Below, in pieces: positions 12,101-23,178 of a stretch of DNA of 33,351 bases. This stretch comes from Gonium pectorale. Lineage: Eukaryota; Chlorophyta; Chlorophyceae; Chlamydomonadales; Volvocaceae. The notes beneath the pieces are model-generated. The model was not told where the DNA came from, searched no databases, and was given only the letters and a program-made list of their open reading frames with translations. The stretch's first letter is position 1, and every line of letters begins with the position of its first letter. The DNA lies in NCBI GenBank assembly GCA_001584585.1, contig LSYV01000004.1:3370973-3404323 (forward strand). The letters are read 5' to 3'. The position numbers and the translations under genes are program-made.

Positions 12101-13162
12101 CGCTACCTTATTGATTTCTGAATGCCCGAAATGCCGCCATACATCTTAGGCCCCTATTCACCGCCTTCCTCTTAGTTCTCATGAGCATCGGGGCCCGGAC
12201 ACCGGCCTCGGGGCCCTCGCGCCCAGGCGCATCCCTCCCACTACCACCCGCTGCCCGCAAACCTGCCCCACCATTGGCCCGCACCCCCCTGCACGAGTGC
12301 CGCCAACCCGCTTACCCTGACCTCCTTGCTTCCTTCATTATCCCCCTGACCTACCCGTTACACTCATCCCCCCTGATCTATTCGTCTCCTTCGTTGCCCC
12401 CTGGTTTACCCGCGCCTCGTCCTCGGGCAGCTCCGCAGGCACCCGCGACCGGCACAGGGGGCAGCTGACGCTCGCCCCGCCGCCGTCGTCTCCCGCTCCT
12501 CCTCCCGGGCCAGTCGCGCCCCCGCCCGCCGCGCCCGCTCCCAACTGACCCATGGGTCGCAGCCGAACACCCAACCCGCCGCCCGCGCCACCGGCGTTGG
12601 CGGTGGCGGCTGTTGAGACCTGGGCGCCGCCGCGGCGCAAGCCGCCGCCGCCGCCGCTGATGTCAGCCCAGCGGCGAAAGCAGCGGCCGCAGAAGGTATG
12701 GCGGCATGGGGTAATGACGGGGGCGTGCAGGACGTGCATGCACAGGGGGCAGCAGTCGCAGGGGGGCACATCACCGCCGCCCTCGCTCGCGGCCTTGGTC
12801 CCGGCATCCGCAACGACGCGCGGGTCGGCCACGCCCTGTGGGGTCGGCTCCTCCTCCGCAGGAGCTTGGCTGCCTCCCATATCGTCAGGTGCCGGCCCTG
12901 CGGGCGACTCGGCACCAGGGGAGGACTCCATCGCGCCGTTCTCCCGGACAATGTCCTTAGCCACTGTCGAGGTTGAGGGGCTGGTTAGTTGTCGGTTGTG
13001 AGCAGCGCTGGTCGAGCTTTCGATAGGCGGTGTGGATGACGTGAGTCCCCGCGCCGGCTGCCCAGACGAGCGGCTTTCGAGCTGAGTTTGTTGCTGTTGA
13101 TGCTGCTGCTGAAGGCGGCGGCGCTGCGCAGGCGGCTGGTCCGGAAGGGGCCTTGCGTCCAT
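9102..13162 (-). CDS. RING finger-YEATS domain fusion protein, 5 exons, 806 aa
   Basis: Minus-strand exons: 13162-12410, 12034-11891, 11465-11350, 11113-10991 and 10386-9102. All introns are GT-AG, all phases match, and the sum is exactly 807 codons. Residues 1-130 are Gln/Ser/Pro-rich. A C3HC4 RING follows: C138, C141, C153, H155, C158, C161, C234, C237, with an unusually long 72-residue Gly/Ala loop between C161 and C234. RINGs of this type recruit E2 enzymes, so E3 ubiquitin ligase activity is inferred. A YEATS domain spans about 287-397: YVGN, VHSWTFFVR, VVVHLHPTF, EPPFAVRRLGWGIF and LLDFDGG...VEVDLEF. The acyl-lysine cage positions known from AF9 appear kept: H334, T336, F337, W356 (Tyr in AF9) and F359. 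The best resemblance is to YEATS2-like domains, pointing to a nuclear role. Residues 398-806 are Pro/Gln/Gly/Ala low complexity with an acidic Ser-rich end closing EDWDWNEGW. The ATG at 13162 is the first one fitting the coding style. Confidence 0.85.
10433..10468. repeat. CAGCTGGC-type short repeats in RING-YEATS intron 4
   Basis: GGCAGCTGGCAG-like units are repeated head to tail with one variant copy, just upstream (on the minus strand) of the exon 5 acceptor. They probably result from slippage. Confidence 0.6.
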
Positions 13163-14298
13163 GTGTCGCTCTCCGCCCGAAAAAGCCCAGGTTTCAAGGC
13201 GCTCGGAGCCAGTTAAGCGCAGCGCAGGCGCCAAGGCCCTTCTCGCTTTGCGTATGACGCTGTATGTGCACGATATGATAGGGTCCTCACGGACAAAAGC
13301 GGGGCGAATGAAGGATTGGCATACGATGGAGTACGGCTGTAGAGCTTTGGCACCTTCACAGCATTCATGGCGAGCCTTGTATCGCCGTAGCGGCGACCCA
13401 TTTTGCACTCCGCGGCAAGGCGCATGCGCGCGAATGCTGAAACCACCGACCGCCGGTGCCGACCCTTGCCTCGCATACCTTCCCCGAGGGCTCGCCCACA
13501 GTCTAGCATGATGGACCCCCACGGTGCGACTGCAACAATAAGGGATCCTGCAGCCCTTCCGGCGAGCGGAGCTGTGGCGACGGACGGACATGACGGGAAC
13601 GCCCGCTCTGCGCGCGCCAAACCGGCCCAAAACACATCCGCGAGCAGGCTTGCTCCCCGCACGCTGCCGGGGCCTGGCACGTCGGTCCCGCTGCCGCATC
13701 AGGTAACACATACACGCCGCACATGGTGCGCCGTGTACGACGCCGTGCAATCACCCTTATACGGCACCCAGCAACCAAACCCAGCATCACCAGTATGCCA
13801 CGGACAGCCGACCCACGGGTCGTTAGCTAGTGTAGAGCCTGCTGCCGCCCAGGCTATATCGGCCAGCCTGTAGACCAGGCCTCATGACGCGGCGGACGTG
13901 GTCGAGTACACCACAACCAGGTGCAAAGAAGCCACATATTGCAGCAAACCTGACACGCTGGTCACGGCAGGCGCGCAGCTCCTGCGCCTGACAAGCGCCC
14001 AACCGTCTCGGCGCTGCCAGAAGGCTTCGCAACCGCCACTACCCCAGCACACCCTCCCGCGCAACCGTAGCCAAGCCGCCCCAATGCCGCCTGACCTCAC
14101 CCCAATATCCTTGTCCTTTGAGCGCACGCGTCGTAGGCTTGGAGGCGTTACGGGCTTCCCGCCACTACCCCCGGCGGCTGACGCTACTGCGAGCCGCCAG
14201 CCGCCACGATATCGTAAGCCAACGGCTGACCGCTGCAGCTACCGTCTACACACTCACTCACCACGGCCTCCGGGCACTGCAACATAACAGCTACGAGT
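13163..14298. other. Spacer between HYPK stop and RING-YEATS start
   Basis: These two leftward genes are arranged head to tail. The spacer should hold the HYPK 3' UTR and the RING-YEATS promoter and 5' UTR. Open frames on both strands are Ala/Arg/Pro-rich with no domain. I found no minus-strand TGTAA, so the HYPK poly(A) site is not placed. Confidence 0.4.
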
Positions 14299-16221
14299 TT
14301 ACGACGCGGCCGCGGTGGTGGGCTTTATCCCGAGGTACGTCTCCAGCGCTTTGCGCAGGTCTCCCCCCGCCTCCCGCAGCGCCCGCTCCGCCGCCTTCTT
14401 GTCCGTCTCCGTCTCCGCCGCCAGCACGTCCACGTCCTCCTTGGACACCTTGACGGCGGCCAGCTCACGCTCCCTGCGAGGGCGGAAGGGCAGGAACCAA
14501 GGAGACGAGTGAGCATCGCATGAAAACAAATCGCGCCCTATTGGGCAGCAGCGGAAAGCGTGCACGGCGCGCCAAGCTCCTCCTCCACCGAGCGGCGTGC
14601 CGGCCTGGCTGCGCCGTGCCGAGGGTGCACTCCGGGAGTGGCTGCGGCAGCCGTTTAATAGCCCCGCGGCGTGCACCCTGCTGCCGCCTGTCCATCTTGG
14701 GGCTCCGGACTACGTGCTTGCTTGCGCCTGGAAATACCCTCCCATTCGCACGAACCCCGCCGGCGGATGGGCGAGAGCGCAGAGAACTCATCGCCCCTGG
14801 CCAGATTCCATGCCTGGATGCACCCAGTATCGCCGGGTGACGTTGCCATTCATATCTGGCGCCAAGGACCCCCAACCTCGTATCACGCTCGGCCGCCCGT
14901 GCCTGGTGCCACCCCCCACATCACGACTCACGCCGCTTCCATTAACGCGCTGGCCTTGCATCGTACCTTTGCCGCTCCGCGTCCTTGCTCGCTTTTTGCG
15001 CCGCAAACAACTGCTGCATCGCCTGTAGGAAGGAAAGGATGGCAGGGGGGTTACGCAGTGTGTATGCACGTTCGGAGGCGGCGCGTTGCGCAGGCGCCTT
15101 CCCGTCCTCCAACCGATCGCGCGCGTGGTAACCTTAGGATCCAAGAAACAGCCTGAAACAGCCCTGTGACACCCTGGATTGCAATGACCGGGCGGCTCTC
15201 GCCCAGACGGGGCCCGAGCGCTGGTGAGTGCCCGTAACATCTTCATGGGTATCGGGCAGGTGGACCGCTTTGGGTCCCAACGCACAGTGCGGATGCACGT
15301 GTGGGGTTCCGGGCCGGGCTCTGTCGCAGCCGACACGGCAACAGCTCCCTGTGACATCCCGCCACAATGCGTTCCAAGCCATAGCCGAGTGCTCTTCAAT
15401 GGCGATGCCCGCCCCAGACTCGAAGACGCACGATTCCGTCCCGCCACCCGAGCCGTGGCAGGACCCTGCCCTGCCCTCAAGTTTGACCTGCGGCGTAATG
15501 CGTGCAGGCCCGAGATGTCCCCGGGCGGTCTGTGCGACGGCAGAGGGCCGCTGGCCGCCGGTCGCAGGCTGGACCCGCACTTCCGGCGCCGCGGCTGGCA
15601 GGCCTTGACCTGCGGGGAGGTATAACGCTTCTCCGGCCCCGCATTGGCCCCCGGCGGGGCCCCTCCCCGCAACTGGGGGGCGCCTCGGGGCAGCACGCTG
15701 AGAAGCTGCTTCATATGCTGAACCCTCTGTCAGCGCGGCAAACCGTACATGGGCACCTACGGGACCACGCCAAGCCTGCCCAGGGCCAATCCGGAGTGGC
15801 CCACTGAGCAAGTGCCAGTGTAGCGGCTACCCCCACCAGCCTCTACCTGCCTTGGGGCATGCACCGCACATTCCCACGACGCCCTCCTCATCCCTCTTCG
15901 CTCCGTCCCTTGTCAACCCCTCCCTCTCCACACCCCTCAGGCCAATGCCCACCTTCGCCACCTTGCTCTCGTCCATTTGCCGCTCCTCCGGGCCCTGCCA
16001 GGCATGGGCCCGAACGGGTGTCAGTCGCGAGCAGTCACATTGAGGGGCATGTCTGGGGCCATAGGTAGCCCCGCATGTGGCCCGCGTGGCTGCCCGGCGG
16101 CTCCGCGGCTTGCCTTGTCGGTCATGGACTTGAGGGCCGCCGCCTGCTCCCGGCCCTGGCGGTCCTTTGTCGCGAGCTCCTCCTGCTCTTGCTCATTCTC
16201 CTCGCGCTCGTCGTCGGCCAT
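14299..16221 (-). CDS. HYPK: HYPK-like protein (NatA/ribosome-associated, UBA-like domain), 4 exons, 126 aa
   Basis: Minus-strand exons: 16221-16114, 15994-15953, 15022-14967 and 14473-14299. Phases match throughout and give 126 residues; animal HYPK is about the same size. The N-terminus (1-30) is acidic and Glu/Gln-rich. A central helix region runs LKSMTDK, EERQMDESKVAK, AMQQLFAAQKA. The C-terminal half holds ERELAAVKVSKEDVDVL and an AAERALREAGGDLRKALETYL segment, the NAC-alpha/HYPK UBA-like three-helix domain (about residues 82-116). In other eukaryotes HYPK binds the NAA15/NAA10 N-terminal acetyltransferase complex (NatA) on the ribosome and tunes its activity; the same role is inferred here. 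The first intron appears to begin with GC (AAG|GCAAGC). The ATG at 16221 follows a TGCCCACG context and is the only start that fits. The gene diverges from the transporter gene. Confidence 0.88.
15995..16113 (-). other. Probable GC-AG intron in HYPK
   Basis: Reading the minus strand, exon 1 ends GACAAG and the intron starts GCAAGC, close to the GC-AG donor consensus AG|GCAAGT. It ends TGGCAG before GGCCCGGAG. Phase 0 on both sides gives MTDKGPEERQMDESK, which aligns in length with the VTDYAEEKEIQSS region of HYPK. A GT donor (AAT|GTGACT) further into the intron also keeps frame but would insert about 23 extra residues at a point where the family has none. Confidence 0.65.
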
Positions 16222-16620
16222 CGTGGGCAGACAAGCTATAACCCGGCTCAAGACAGACCTGATCGGGGCGGCAAGGAAGCTAGTATAATTGTCGCTGGCA
16301 GCCGCAGCAGTCCATATAAGTAATGCGTTGACGACGCTCCTCCACTGACAACCGGACGAACGCCGTGCTGAGACTCAGCACGTCGCTACCTCAATCCCCA
16401 ACGCGCTACGCAAATGCTATTGCGTCTGCTTCTTCATACATTGAGAGAACTCGGCAGCGCATGCAAACTCATCAACGCAACAGTCCAACTTCCAGGACTC
16501 CTAGACCTGGAGAAAGGACCTCGCGCTCTTCTGCCCTCGGTATCGCGCCGACCTTTACTCAGTAAGCTAGGATTCCATAAATCTGGCAGGCGAAGGCAGT
16601 CCCGGCCGAGCAAGGCAGGC
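16222..16620. promoter_or_regulatory. Divergent intergenic region, HYPK / amino acid transporter
   Basis: The two start codons point away from each other across 399 bp, so this segment must hold both 5' UTRs and promoters. It is less GC-rich than its flanks. No clear TATA box is seen. The frame of transporter exon 1 stays open upstream to an in-frame ATG at 16414, so the transporter start could be earlier. Confidence 0.5.
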
Positions 16621-19600
16621 ATGGGGGGCATGCTTGAGCGGATCAAGGCTCGACTGCGTTCAACATGGACAAAGTTCAGGTCCAAAGCTTTTGTCGTCAG
16701 GTACGGACGCGTTCCCACCGCCTCCTCCGCCAAAACCCTGACACCACCCCTCTCCGGCCTCTCCGGCCTCGCCCCTCCCCGACTCCCAAACCCTGGAAAC
16801 AGACGTGTCATTAGCAACCTACCCAACCCCTGATGCTTCCTAACGACGCGCATGTTTGTTGTCGTGCAGGTCCATGGAGGAGCAGAAGGACCGGTCAGCG
16901 AGCGGGGCGGAGATGCACAAAGTGCTGGGGCCATTCTCCCTGGTGATGCTGGGGATAGGCTGCATTATCGGCGCCGGCGTCTTTGTTCTGACAGGCGTGG
17001 CAGCTCGGAAGTATGCCGGGTGAGCGAAAGGGCTGGGGCTGTTGTGGGCGGGTGTGGTACGTGAGCGGGGAGCGAGGGTTGTTGGCTTTGGTGGTCGTGC
17101 ATCTGCTGCCGCATACGAAGCGAGGCGCGCGCCAGGTTCGGGTTGCGCGGAGAGATGTGGTTGGCTTAGCGCTTCTCAAGGTGAGTGTGGTGGTGGTGGT
17201 CGTGGGACTCGACGAGAGATGGCCCGAGCCGCCAAGGGCCATGGACTGCCCAACTGCACAGGGCAGAGAGGCGTGTGGGAAGGTTTTGCTTGCCAGCGTT
17301 TGGGCTGTTGGACGGAATGCGCACACCACCTGCGGTACAGCGTCCCCAGCAGGTGCGCCTTAGGCTGCATTACCTGTGGCAATGTGAGGGTTGCAGCCTG
17401 CCCCCTTATGTTCCAGGAGTGAGCCCTATGCGCTGCCCCGCCCCTCTGCAGTCCCGCTGTCGTACTGTCGTACGCCTTATCAGCGTTGACCGCCATGTTG
17501 ACCGCCTTCTGCTACGCCGAGTACGCTGCGGAGCTGCCGGTGGCGGGTGGGGCCTTCAACTACGTCAGCATGACCTTCGGCGAGTTCGCGGCCTGGTAAG
17601 GAGCTGTCTTTTCCCCCTCGTCTTGCCTCTTTTACTGGCGCTGGCGGCAGCCGGTATGCCCAACACTGCCGTCTCTGGCGGCTGGGCACCTCCGCATTGC
17701 TCACCTCCCCCAATCCCCGCCCTCCACGCCATCGCATCCTTCCCAGTGGGCTGCAATCATCGCCACCTACTCCCGCTGCGCTACGCTGCCAGCTGTCGTC
17801 CCCAACCGCGTCTCCCGCCGCCACGCAGGGTGACGGCGTGCGACCTGGTCCTGGAGTACACCCTCTCCGCTGCGGCGGTGGCCAAGGGCTTCACCGCCTA
17901 CACGGCGGCCCTGCTCGGGGTGAACGTCAAGTACCTGCGGCTGCAGGTGTGCGGGCTGCCTGGGTTCGGGGCCGGGGCGGAGGCGGAGGCAGCGCAGGAC
18001 GGTCGCCCGGCGTTGGGGCGCAGGGGCGGGCTTTGGGATAATGCGTGCGTTCAGCGGCGGGCATGGGGCCAGGAAGTGCATGGGGCCATCCGGGGGCGCC
18101 GCAGACTTCTGCAGCGAGGGCCTCAGCGGCTGCGCTCAAGGTGGGTGGCCGCAGCCGGGTCCTCAACTTAGCGACACGCACGCAAAGGCTTAAGCAGGGG
18201 GCCATGCGCTCCACTTGCTGAGATGGTTTCTAGTAAGCCCACCCATTAGTTCTGTGCTTTTCGCCTGCCCCGCCAGGCCTCCGGCCTGAACCTCGCTGCG
18301 CCGCCGTGCTCACGTGCCTCGCCGGCACGTGCTCTAAGCCCCTCTTCACCCGCCCACAGCAACGCCCGCCCTCTTCCATTCGCCCCGCCGGGCCTGCCTT
18401 ACGGCCCCCGGAACGATCCCCGCTGCGTGCTCCATGCCCCGCACGTTGCGCCTCGTACACACGCCCCGCCGACATCCTTCAGCGCGAACCCCCCACATCA
18501 TCCCTAAAGCACGCGCCACTCCGCCCTGCCCGTGCATCGCCCACCCCCGGGGTGGGGGATGCCAGTGTGGATCAACCGTTTGCTCCTTTAACACCCCAAC
18601 CTCCGGCCCTCCAGGCCTCTGTTCTGACCCTGGATGTCCCCGCCGCTGGCGCCGTGGTGCTCATGTCCCTCATCCTCATGCGCTCCACCGCCGACTCGGC
18701 CCTGTTCAACATCCTGGTCACGGGGCTAAACCTGCTGCTCATCCTGTTCGTGCTGGGCGCCGGCTTTCCGTTCGCCAAGGAGGAGAACTACCACCCGTTT
18801 GCGCCCTTTGGCATGCGCGGCGTGTTCACGGGTGGGTGGGTGGGCGGGTGGCCCGGGTCGCTTTGGCCGCGTTGGCCGGGGGGCTGTGAAGTCTCCGGTT
18901 GCGGGGACAGGAGAGCTGCTTGTGGTCAGCATCGGTGGCGGCTCGCGTTGAAGGCGGAAGAAATTCGTAGGCCGAAGGACGGCCAGCCCACCTCTGCCCA
19001 TCATCGTGGGACCACTGTGCCACCGGATTGCAACCTTGATCCGAATCCACTGGTGGATCCACGTCCCCAACGCCCGGCCCGGCTCCCTTCCCCACGCAGG
19101 CGCGTCCGTGGTGTTCTTTTCCTTCATCGGCTTTGACACGGTGGCCACGGCCGCCGAGGAGGTGACCAACCCCGGCCGCGACCTGCCCATCGGCATCGTG
19201 GGCTCGCTCTCCATCTGCACCGTGCTGTACGTGCTCATGTGCCTGGCCATCACGGGCATGCAGAGGTGCGGGGACGGACCGCGCGGTGGGGAGGGGGCGG
19301 GCGTGGAGGGGAGGGGAGGCGTGTGGGGCGGGGCACGGGGCGTGCGGGTTGGGGCGGGCGGGAAACATGCATTCGCCCTGAGCTCCCGCCGCCTTGCCCC
19401 TTTCCTCCAAACGCCACTGATCCCACCCATTAGCCTCCTCTCTCTTCGGCCCTACCCCCGAAACTCCGCACCCTCACCCCGATCGCCCCACTCCTGCTGG
19501 ACGCCGCCTCGATACCAGTACCGGCATGCGCTCATCATGTCATCAACCCTGTCTCACCACGTCAGGAATCCCCATCCAAGCACCCGCCCACGCACCCACC

Positions 19601-22600
19601 CATATCCCCCCGCCCGCCCGCCCACGCAGCTACTCGGTGATCGACCTGGACGCGCCCTTCGCGGCCGCCTTCACCGCCGTGGGACAGGGCTGGGCGCAGC
19701 GCGTGGTGGCTGCGGGCGCCCTCACCGGCATAATTACGTCCCTGCTGGGCAGCCTGCTGGGCCAGGCGCGCATCTACGTCACGCTGGGGAGACAGGCGCT
19801 CGCGCCGGCGTGGCTGGTGAGTGGAGCGAGCCCCACTGTGGAAAGGCGGGTGGGGGGAGGTGTGCGTAAGGGTCATGGGTTGCGCGCACGTTGTGTACGC
19901 AGACGACTTGCGTAACGCAATGGCAAGCAAACTCATAGTGTTTGTTGAATTGAAACGACGCATACGATGAGCGTAAGCGCGAGCGCGTATAATGTGTGGA
20001 TACGCGTCGTGGAAGGGGAATGGCTGTTGCACTAGTCGCTGGTGGCTCCCCGGATTCATCGGGGAGGGCTGATTGGAGGCCGTGAGTTGTGGGCGTGCGG
20101 AGGCGTGCCTCACAACGCTGGTGAGCAATGGGTCCCCGGCGTCGGGGAGGGCCGTCGGAGGAGGCTAGACGTGCGGTTACAGATGATGGGTAAGGGACAC
20201 GACGTGGTGCCAGCCGCGCTATTACACGCAGTCTTCTGTCGCTCGGAGGCTGACCGGCGACCTGGCCACCGATATCCTGCCGGGCCTGTCGTCCCCGCCG
20301 GAGAGGGCGGCGCGCCGCGCCCTAGTCAACCACTCACAGCGCCCCCAAGCCATGATGCAACCCTGTGGGCGTGTCCTGCCCTGCCCGCCTCCCACCGCCC
20401 CCGCCACCTCGCCTGGTATGGACGGGTCAACGATTCTCTGCTCGACGGCCATCAGTCAGCTTGCACGCGGACTGAGTAACCACCCCCCGCCCCCGCCCNC
20501 CCGCCGCGCGCNCNCNCGCNCNCNCGNACNCACTCNGCGCNTCNCGCGCTCGCGCGCGCTCCTGACGCNCTCGTCGNNNNNNNNNNNNNNNNNNNNAAAT
20601 CACCACCTCCCGCCAGCTGCCCTGGATCCATGCCCGGGCACCCAACCCCCAAACGACCGTCGCCGCNGCCGCCTCCCTCCTCCCTACCCGTCGTAGCGCA
20701 GCACCCAACCCCAACCCGCCCTCCTCCCTTCCTACTCCTCGCGCACTGTCCACTCGTCCCGCCCCCACTCCCCCGCCCCCCGCCCCCCGCCCCCCCGCCC
20801 CCCCGCCCCCCCGCCCCCCCGCCCCCCCCGCCCCCGCCCCCCCCCCCACCGGCGCGGGTGCACCCCACCCCGCGGCACACCCCGCAACGCCACCATCGTG
20901 ACCATGTTCACGGCCGGCTTCCTGGCGCTCTTCATCGACATCGAGCTGCTCGCCGAGCTGGTCTCCATCGGCACCCTCGTGGTCTTCTGCTCCGTCTGCG
21001 CCGGGGTGCTGTTCCGGCGCTACCACGTACACGGCAGCGGCCAGCCCATGCGGCCGGTGCTGTCCCGGCTGGGCGGCGTGGTGCTGGCGGCGATTGGCTT
21101 CAGCGTGTCGTTCACGGAGCACGCGCCGCTGTATGTGCCGGCGATATTCCTTGGTGAGGGCGGAAGGGGGCGGGGGTCGGTGGGCGTGGAAAAGGGAGAG
21201 CCTGGCGGGCCGGCCGGGCGGCGTGGTGGTACTGGCGGCCGTTTGCTTAATCAGCGGGGAGCACGAGCGCGTCCTGCGCCAGTGATGGCATTCGGCGAGG
21301 CGTGAAGTAAGAGGAATGGGAGAGGGATAGAGGAAGGAGGGAAGGAAGGATGGATGGCTCGGCCGGCCGGCGCTGATCCGGCTTGGCAACTTAGTATTGA
21401 CGGCGACGTGCTTTGGCGCGTCGTGTTGTGTGCGGACCAAGCACCGCTGTTCGGTAGTCGGCGCCATGCGTCGATGCGGTTGCGTGGGGCAGGGAGGAGT
21501 GGTAAAGGATAAGGATGGCGGAAGCACAGAGAATGTGCAGGCGCCCTGCATGGAAGGAGGATGACTTGCAAGCGCGTGGGAGGGCAATGCTGCGACCGGC
21601 GGGTGCGTCGCGTAGCAGCTTGCACGCAACCCAGCCTCCATCTGGCCGAGCGTTCTGGTGGCGGCTCCGTTCGCGCGCTGCGCTCACGAGCCTCGCCGCC
21701 ACCGACACGCCGTTGCGGGCCTGACGGGTGGTGGTGCAGTACTCACCAACGCGACCCCGTCCCACCGCTCCCCTGTCCACACAGTGATATGGCTGGGCAT
21801 CACGTGCTCCTTCCTCATGCTGCCCGTGGTATACATACCCCAGGTACGAACGCCGCCTTGCGGACGCGTTCAGTGAGTTCAGACCTTACCGTGTCGGTGT
21901 CCCCCATGATGGCATTCGTGAGCAAAGACAGCAGGTGGAGGTGGGAGCGAGCGTCGCCGCTACACGAGCCCCGCTGTCCCGTATTTGCATCGGCTCTTGC
22001 TCACCCCCCGGATTTCCTACGCCCCTCCCTGCCCTCCTTGCCCCCCTCGCCCCCCTCGCCTTCCAGGTGTTCCGCTGCCCCGCCTCCCCCTTCCTGCCCT
22101 CGCTGGGCATGCTGGCCACGCTGCACCTAATCGGCTCGCTAGGCTGGCCCGCCTACGTGCGCTGGATCGTGTGGTTCACGCTGGGCACAGTGGTGTACCT
22201 GTCGTACGGGATGCATAAGTCGCAGGTATGTGAGTGTGTGTGGGCGTGGGTGCGGTGGTTGGGGGATTGAGAGGAGGGACTAGCGCTCTTGACGCATAGG
22301 GTGACGTATCGTGGCGGGGGAGTGTGATGGGGAGTTGGGGAGCCGTTAGGGGAGGTGCGGGCCGAGGGCGCACGCTGCACCGTAGGCCCGCGGTTTGCGC
22401 GCGGTAGCCGATGCTAGAATGCGCACACCTGCAAATGGATGGGGGCGGGGTCGCGAAGGGGTGTGTAGGCACTGATGCTGGGGGCAGGGTGGCATGCAAT
22501 GGGGGCGGCCTGCGGCAGACAACGGATGGCCGTGGCTTGGTACCAGGCATCCCGCCGCTGCCCGCCAGCCAGCTGCTCTGGCGGTGGTGCGGCCCGACCG

Positions 22601-23178
22601 AGGCGTTTTCGACCAACAGGGGGGGCAGCATACATGCCCACACGGTCGCTCGACTCTCTCTGCCCTCGCCCACCCCTGCTCCTGCGACCTCTGTCGCTAA
22701 CGTCCTCTTCCTCCTGCGACCTCCCGTGCCTTGCCCCCTACCCGCTACGCTCGCCTCTCCCAAGGCCGGCGAAGGGCTTGGGCCGCGGACGCCCGACGGC
22801 CGGACCTGCCGCGCAGGCAGCCTGGAGCAAACGCTCATGGGGCCGGCGGGCTCTCCCACCACCACCGCCTCCACGGACGTCTCTGCCCACGGGGCGCCGC
22901 CGGGCGACGTGCTGCCCTCGCTGGCAGGGCCGCCGACCCACCGCCACAACGGCTCCTTCAGTGGCGGCCCCGGCGTCCACGCGTCGGAGGTGGAGCTGGC
23001 GGAGACAGGGCGAGCGGGCCGGCTATCGACGGGGGAGCAGGCGTGCGAGGGCGGTCACTGCCCTCCTGGAGGAGACAGAGCGGGGCTGCTGGCGCCTGGC
23101 TCGCAGCGGTCCGATGGGCTGGGGCACGGGTCCGGGCCGGGGCGCGGCGGGGGCCGGGGGAACGGGGGGCGCTTCTAG
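16621..23178 (+). CDS. Cationic amino acid transporter (APC superfamily), 12 exons, about 675 aa
   Basis: Membrane permease of the CAT type, expected to import Lys/Arg-like amino acids at the plasma membrane or tonoplast. Exons: 16621-16700, 16870-17019, 17452-17595, 17829-17946, 18105-18140, 18615-18831, 19100-19265, 19630-19816, ~20852-21153, 21785-21843, 22067-22225 and 22765-23178. Phases match at all junctions except around exon 9. Residues 1-50 are a basic cytosolic leader. TM1 carries IGCIIGAGVFVLTG, the APC signature; then come FCYAEYAAELPVAGGAFNY, LVLEYTLSAAAVAKG, SFIGFDTVATAAEE (conserved TM6 region), SLLGQARIYVTLGR, LLAELVSIGTL and the last TM pair in exon 11. The final 138 codons are Gly/Pro/Ser-rich and cytosolic. 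Exon 5 is a 36-nt micro-exon. Exon 9 lies beside an assembly gap; its start lacks a normal acceptor AG, and one extra C at 20868-20871 breaks the frame between the family motif VHPT and TPRNATI. An upstream in-frame ATG exists at 16414. Confidence 0.88.
20499..20667. other. Assembly gap and ambiguous bases in transporter intron 8
   Basis: A solid run of N occupies 20577-20596, with scattered N from 20499 to 20569 and one at 20667. Poly-C/CG sequence follows to about 20848. The low quality here reaches the start of exon 9 and explains its defects best. Confidence 0.97.
20765..20848. repeat. C-rich simple sequence (CnG)
   Basis: Long runs of C broken by single G lie directly before transporter exon 9, where a polypyrimidine tract and acceptor are expected. 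Such sequence is prone to length errors. Confidence 0.85.

Noticed and set aside
18105..18140. Reading the transporter micro-exon as DFCSEGLSGCAQ
   Set aside because: That frame looks more peptide-like, but it needs a phase change. Both neighbours demand phase 0, which gives the Ala/Ser-rich reading.
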